From contig OZ025649.1 in assembly GCA_964019335.1 (NCBI GenBank), forward strand, positions 1 through 64,000: a DNA stretch of 64,000 nt. Reading direction: 5' to 3'. The translations under genes and the position numbers were made by a program. The notes under the pieces were generated by a model. The model made no database searches, was not told where the DNA came from, and saw only the letters and a list, made by a program, of their open reading frames with translations. How positions within the stretch are numbered: the first letter of the stretch is position 1; every line of letters starts with the position of its first letter. Shown here in pieces: positions 59,667 to 64,000 of this stretch. This DNA comes from Diplonema japonicum (lineage: Eukaryota > Euglenozoa > Diplonemea > Diplonemida > Diplonemidae).

Positions 59667-61210
59667 TTAACCATCTATCAACAAGCGTCTATATATAGAC
59701 GATTTGAAAAAAAATCTTTTACACAAAGGGCTTTCAATACAATAGGGCCCTTTCTTGCCAGCAGGGTCCTGTGTGGAAAATATGAAAAAAATAAACTAAA
59801 TGCTGCCCTAACTTAACAAGAAAATGAAAAAATGAAAAAAAGCGCCAGCCCAAATTTACCCTTAAAAATCACTTCAAAAAAAGGTGCCTGGAAAGAGGCT
59901 GGAAGAGGACGTTATGAGTGATGGCAGCACTGATGGCTCATCCCTATTATGCAATTTTGATACAAACAGTGATTCTGATACGAATTCAACCCAATTCCGA
60001 GTCACAGCAGGGTGATTGGACAGCAAAGCCGGAGCAGTTGGAAGGCATCTGGTTTCGTGAAGATCGAAATCCTTGTGGACCCTGTTTTGACATCAAAGGC
60101 TCAATGCCATACCATATATTCTCCAAATGCTCATCCCAAACGTTATTCGGGTCATAACTTTGAACAATGTGGCAAATGCGGCTAAAAAAGGTGTCTCCCT
60201 GGATCTTGATACTGCTTCTCTGCATACCTTCCTAGGTGTCCTTTTGTCGATGGACTTGGATATCAAGCCAGATTATTCTGATTACTGGCACACTGGCTCC
60301 ACGTCTCTCAACTACACCCCTGGGTACACCACTGTCATGTCAAGAGACTGCTTTTTTGACTATTCTGGGAAATCTGTGTTTCCACAGCAAAACAAACAAG
60401 TGTGCTGACTTCTACTTATCACAAAGGCCTCCTGGAGATCATGGATACCCCAAAGAAGCGAGGCCACATGCCAAGGATGCGCATCCTGTGGGGACACCCA
60501 GTTCCACCAGCACACGAGCATCCTTTGCACCACAACGTGGCATGACATCATGCCAGTGTGCTTTCTATCAATGTTGGATGTTCTGGTGAAGTCGAATTTG
60601 ACGTGTCTGCCAAAAGAGAATGAAAGCTGGAAAGGACATCCCCCCACCAAGTGCATATTTACAACACCACAATGGGTGGAACCAATGCTGGGTGATACTG
60701 TGACAAAACACCATAAACGCTCCCTTATGACTTAAAAGTGGCCCCTAAAAGTATTTTTGTACTTGTTAGGTAAATCTCTGGCAAATGCTTGGCTTGTTTG
60801 GAAAGAAGCCTTGCCCCCCAATGCCCTGAGTATGAACAACAGTGGATTTACACCTTTCAAAGAGGCAGTCTAAACAACAGATAAAGTCAACTACAGAGCA
60901 GGCTGCCCCAATACCATGCCCCAAAACACAGAACAAGTGCTCTGAGACCCCAATGTGCCATGACAGTACCTTCTGGGACCATTTCCCCAAAAAAGTAGTG
61001 CAACGTGCAGTGCAAGCATTGCAAGTCGAAAAGACCCCTATTTCAGTGTTCAGCCTGCTTGGTACAACTTTGCGTGACTCCGTGCTTCAAAGACTACCAC
61101 CTTGCTGGGGATACCCCCCAGAAACCCCTCCCGGGGTCAAAAAAGAAGTCCCCCAGCCCTGGGGCACATATGAACCGTGTCAAGAAGGCCTTAAATAGCT
61201 TTTTATAGAA
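59667..61210 (+). pseudogene. Decayed piggyBac-like transposase
   Basis: The frame starting near 59918 reads WFREDRNPCGPCFD and MPYHIFSKC. Another frame continues NVIRVITLNNVANAAKKG, LHTFLGVLLSMDLDIKPDYSDYWH, the piggyBac core region before the catalytic aspartates. A C-terminal cysteine-rich finger reads CKHCKSKRPLFQCSACLVQL then CVTPCFKDYH (61008-61110), as in piggyBac transposases. At least three frame changes and stops separate these parts, and much of the middle is missing, so no active enzyme can be made. The presumed 5' end TTAACCATCTATCAACAAGC (59668-59687) begins with the TTAA target typical of this superfamily. Confidence 0.75.
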
Positions 61211-61808
61211 TTTTACAGTCGATTTTTTTTGACTTGTTTTTTGTATCCCCTCTCAGGCACTTCAGGAACGATATTTTTGACAATGTTGTTAGGTTACATC
61301 CCATGTTTGTGAAGCAATTAATGTAAATGCTAAGTTAGCTTGGATCTGCAGTGTAGGGTATTCCATGCTTTGGGATTGGCTTGGAAATACACACTTTCAC
61401 CCATTTGAATTTATTCTTAGCTTTTTTTTGTAATTTATTTAATTTTTTAAACCTTATAAAAAAAAGTTAAATCAAATTTCTTTTGGTCCTGGTGTTGCCA
61501 AAATGGGTTGAAAATTAAAGTACCCAGCTGTGGTTACTTAATCAAAAAAGAATTTAATAGCCCTTTTTTTTTTTTTTTTAAATAAACCTTGTTTTTTTTG
61601 GCTGGCCAAGCCCTCTCCTTTCTTTTTCTCCCTCCCTGGCCTTGGGTAGGGGTAGGGGTGGGTGGGGCCTGAGTGGGTGAAAGTGAAGGAGTGAAAAAAG
61701 GGTACACAAGTCTATCCTGGCTTGCTTTTCTTTAATGGATGCTTTGCTCACTTTTGGGTAGGGGGGTGAGCAACTCATACTGCACATTTGCAGGGTCTTT
61801 ATCTACAT

Positions 61809-62112
61809 TTTTTTTTTATTTATTTAACCATCTACCAACGGACCATGCCCACCAGGGGGGTAAATTTTCAAAACTTCAAAAAAAGCTATTCCAGTGCAAT
61901 GCTGGGGCTATATGCCCCTGGAAATGCCTCCAGATGTCCCAATTCTAGAGAGAGGGTGCCCACAGCAGGGTCCACCCCCAAAACCGATGGCTAAACATTC
62001 TACAAAACACAGTCAAGCATCTGAGGCAAAAGAGGTTCTAGATGACTGCCTCCTGTCCAAGAGCAATGAAAGGTACCAAAAAGAAGTGCTTCTGCACCTA
62101 CAACAGGGCTAA
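61809..62112 (+). mobile_element. Second piggyBac-type left end, solo fragment
   Basis: TTAACCATCTACCAACGGAC (61829-61838 region, within 61820-61845) matches the end at 59668. About 150 bp of related sequence follows, including AGCTATTCCAGTGCAAT versus GGGCTTTCAATACAAT and CAGCAGGGTCC in both. A 72-codon open stretch ending LLSKSNERYQKEVLLHLQQG is not recognised. No transposase core follows. Confidence 0.5.
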
Positions 62113-62204
62113 CCCACTGGGGGTGAGCTGGCTGAGGGTGTCAGCCAGTGTTGGCTAAATTCCCACAGGACAAGATGGAACAACATGAAACACAGAACAA
62201 TGAT

Positions 62205-62315
62205 CTCCCCAGAAAAACTCCTGGATGGAAAAATGCCTGGGTTTTTTTGGTGTCCAGGAGTTTTTCCATCTGGGAATTTTCCCATCTGACATTATTCGTT
62301 TTACAGTATTTCTTT
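62205..62315. repeat. Hairpin with TTTTACAGTA tail
   Basis: GAAAAACTCCTGGA (62212-62225) pairs with TCCAGGAGTTTTTC (62253-62266). About 35 bp later comes CGTTTTACAGTATT, the same tail seen after the hairpin at 51745-51802. Confidence 0.6.
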
Positions 62316-62354
62316 CTTACTCTTCTGCATATTCAGCATGTACTAAAAGGTAGA

Positions 62355-64000
62355 ATGAGCACAGAACATTCAAAAATTGTGATGGCAGGGTCACGAGTAG
62401 TGCTAGACAATGGTGTAGAGTGTGAAGGTGAGGTACTGTGCCATGCAAGACCGAGGATTACAGAACGAGTAGGGTGTACAGGGTATGAGGTGGGGGAAGA
62501 GGTTGTGATAAGTAGAGATATTATCTTCATGTCAGGGGCTGTTGTCTATGCTGGTGATATTGCTTGGGTACTCCCGATGACCTTTGACTGTGGTGATCCT
62601 GATGTGTGGAGTACTGACGATCCTGAGAAACGTAGTGGCCTCATCAAAGTTCAAACTCACACAAAAGAAAGAACCACTGTTGTCTTGAAATTTAGTAATG
62701 GTGACACCTTCACAGCATTGCCCTCCACACTGCGCACTAACAGCACCTATGTTAAACTCTCTACTGGAAACACTTTTCTTGCAGTGCCCAATGATATCAA
62801 GAAGAAGGATTGTGTTCTTGTCACTGACGTCTTCAGCAAGACCACCCACCTTATCAAGGAGAACGTTCCTGTGCATAGTATTAAAGTTGTGAATACAAAA
62901 CGCACCCTTCAACTAAAGAAAGGCCTCGTCAAAAAGGCTTCGATCTCCGTTCGTGATGTGCTAATCAACAGCTGCAAAGTACACCAGAGCTCCCCTATCG
63001 TTGGGGAATACACCCCTTCCGTCCCTGTCAAATGGTGGTCGTATGCTGAAGCCTACCGTGTCTTCATCAACTTCGGCAAAATGCTACCCCCCAGGAACAC
63101 AGCTGTCATTATATCTGGCAGTGCAACCGTTAACCACTATTTCGCATATGTGGCCTCTCTCTTCAACGAAAACGTGCTGGTTCCTATCCCTGTCACCTTT
63201 AGTGCAGAACATGTAAAACTAGTTATCAGTGAGACTGAGGCTTCTATGGCCATTGTTGACTCCGGCCTGCTATCATTCTATAAGCATGCTGATTTGAAAG
63301 TCGCTACTTTAGACAAGAGAGTTGAGGGCCACGCTTTCTGTGGTGAGTGGGTAGAAGGAAGCAAGGAGTTGATTATAGATCTGCCTGTGTATACTGACAC
63401 AGACATTAGTGTTCAAGAAGAAGCTCTTATGATGTTCGCAGTACATACATCTCCTGTTCACACGGCACTTGAGACACACTTGCTGGTCGGGAAATGTACT
63501 CACCCTGACTTCGGGAGTGACGTGGAGTGCGTGGCTAGGATCGCAGGCATGGTCCGCAGGCACACCATGGGCTGGCTCTCGGTGGGCAACAAGAAGCCCC
63601 ATGAAGTGGTCTTTGACATCCTTGATGGTTTGCTGTTGATCCACAACGAGGACATCAGACTGACGGCAAGTGAAACAAAAGCCAAAACCTTTGAAGGCAT
63701 ATTCACACACTTCGGCACAGAGGGTAACTTTGTACTGTCCAAACCAACCTTCAGCGTTGTCAAGAATATACACATCGAAAACCTCGAAACCAACTGTGAA
63801 GCTTGTGGCAAACCCAGGCTCCCGTATTGCTCGGGGAGGTTTGTCCCAGTGACGTGCATGGACTGCGCTTCGAGGATACCACGTAACAGTCAATCTATGG
63901 GGTGCCTAAGTTGCGGGCTAGCTGTCTGCCAGGGGTGCCTGCTTGATAAGGTAGACAAGTCGAATGAAGTCAACCCCGAGGCTGGGTTACCACGTCTCGT
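62355..64000 (+). CDS. ANL-fold (acyl-CoA synthetase-like) protein, degenerate, partial at 3' end
   Basis: Open from ATG 62355 to the window end, 548 codons with no stop; the frame is also open upstream across a TTCTGCATATTCAG possible acceptor, so an earlier exon is possible. Residues 1-220 are unrecognised and beta-rich. Residues about 226-300 match the N-terminus of adenylate-forming enzymes: KWWSYAEAYRVFINFGKML, NTAVIISGSATVNHYFAYVA, LVPIPVTFSAEHVKLVISET, EASMAIVDSG. Where the family has its A3 phosphate-binding motif (YTSGTTGxPKG), this protein reads LMMFAVHTSPVHTALETH, so adenylation activity is doubtful. A cysteine cluster near the end (CEACGKPRLPYC, CMDCASRIPRNSQSMGCLSC, CQGC) suggests a zinc-binding domain like that at 50.3 kb. 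The rest lies beyond the window. Confidence 0.7.
   Translation, partial: MSTEHSKIVMAGSRVVLDNGVECEGEVLCHARPRITERVGCTGYEVGEEVVISRDIIFMSGAVVYAGDIAWVLPMTFDCGDPDVWSTDDPEKRSGLIKVQTHTKERTTVVLKFSNGDTFTALPSTLRTNSTYVKLSTGNTFLAVPNDIKKKDCVLVTDVFSKTTHLIKENVPVHSIKVVNTKRTLQLKKGLVKKASISVRDVLINSCKVHQSSPIVGEYTPSVPVKWWSYAEAYRVFINFGKMLPPRNTAVIISGSATVNHYFAYVASLFNENVLVPIPVTFSAEHVKLVISETEASMAIVDSGLLSFYKHADLKVATLDKRVEGHAFCGEWVEGSKELIIDLPVYTDTDISVQEEALMMFAVHTSPVHTALETHLLVGKCTHPDFGSDVECVARIAGMVRRHTMGWLSVGNKKPHEVVFDILDGLLLIHNEDIRLTASETKAKTFEGIFTHFGTEGNFVLSKPTFSVVKNIHIENLETNCEACGKPRLPYCSGRFVPVTCMDCASRIPRNSQSMGCLSCGLAVCQGCLLDKVDKSNEVNPEAGLPRL

Noticed and set aside
62333..63893. Minus-strand frames of 126-194 codons near the right end
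   Set aside because: They lie opposite a 548-codon plus frame with clear ANL similarity and show no domain themselves.
46000..64000. tRNA, rRNA or snRNA genes
   Set aside because: I looked for cloverleaf-like and box motifs in the non-coding stretches and saw none I could support without a scan by tRNAscan-SE or Infernal.

Overview
The window is nuclear DNA from a eukaryote, most likely a protist. Genes are interrupted by very small GT-AG introns (about 29-43 nt where I could place them, often with a TACTAAC/ACTAAC-like branch site just before the AG). There is a nuclear mitochondrial ATP synthase subunit c gene, kinesin-like, PH, C2-like and C2H2 proteins, a decayed piggyBac element, and no bacterial operon or ribosome-binding-site logic. 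The standard genetic code fits. I cannot fix the taxon from sequence alone. Genes at 3.6-45.6 kb sit in GC-rich DNA; the right part (about 46-62 kb) is AT-rich and repeat-rich.

Layout. 1-2887: a nearly pure 9-bp G-rich array (GCGGGGTTT and variants). 3580-37467 (minus): one giant secreted or surface protein, about 11,260 aa, with a 32.5-kb first exon and three 33-37 nt introns confined to its last 1.5 kb. 38550-41717 (minus): a spliced gene with a degenerate kinesin motor, long coiled coil, PH domain and a SWIRM-like tail. 41707-43209 (minus): a C2-like/zinc-motif ORF that overlaps the kinesin start and may be fused to it. 44000-45574 (minus): a U1-type C2H2 zinc-finger protein. 45751-48469 (minus): the nuclear ATP synthase c-subunit gene in three exons, whose 2.4-kb second intron is filled with abutting foldback elements. 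48.5-51.2 kb: mostly non-coding, plus a small zinc-ribbon/RING-like gene (minus). 52.2-53.9 kb (minus): a second kinesin-like gene with N-terminal heptad repeats, cut into by a repeat array. 53.9-59.5 kb: tandem 1.3-kb repeats, a 50-bp minisatellite family and inverted copies. 59.7-62.2 kb: decayed piggyBac remnants. 62355-64000+ (plus): an open frame running off the window with an ANL (acyl-CoA synthetase-like) fold whose signature motif is lost.

All recognisable genes from 3.6 to 53.9 kb lie on the minus strand; only the mobile-element remnants and the last gene are on plus. A recurring theme is enzyme folds that look catalytically dead: a leishmanolysin-like domain without two zinc ligands, a kinesin motor without a P-loop, and an ANL domain without its phosphate-binding motif. 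The giant protein combines about two dozen D-x-x-G-N Ig/filamin-like repeats with WSC, C-type lectin, PAN/apple, kelch, EGF and cysteine-rich repeats, which suggests an extracellular adhesive or scaffold role (inference).
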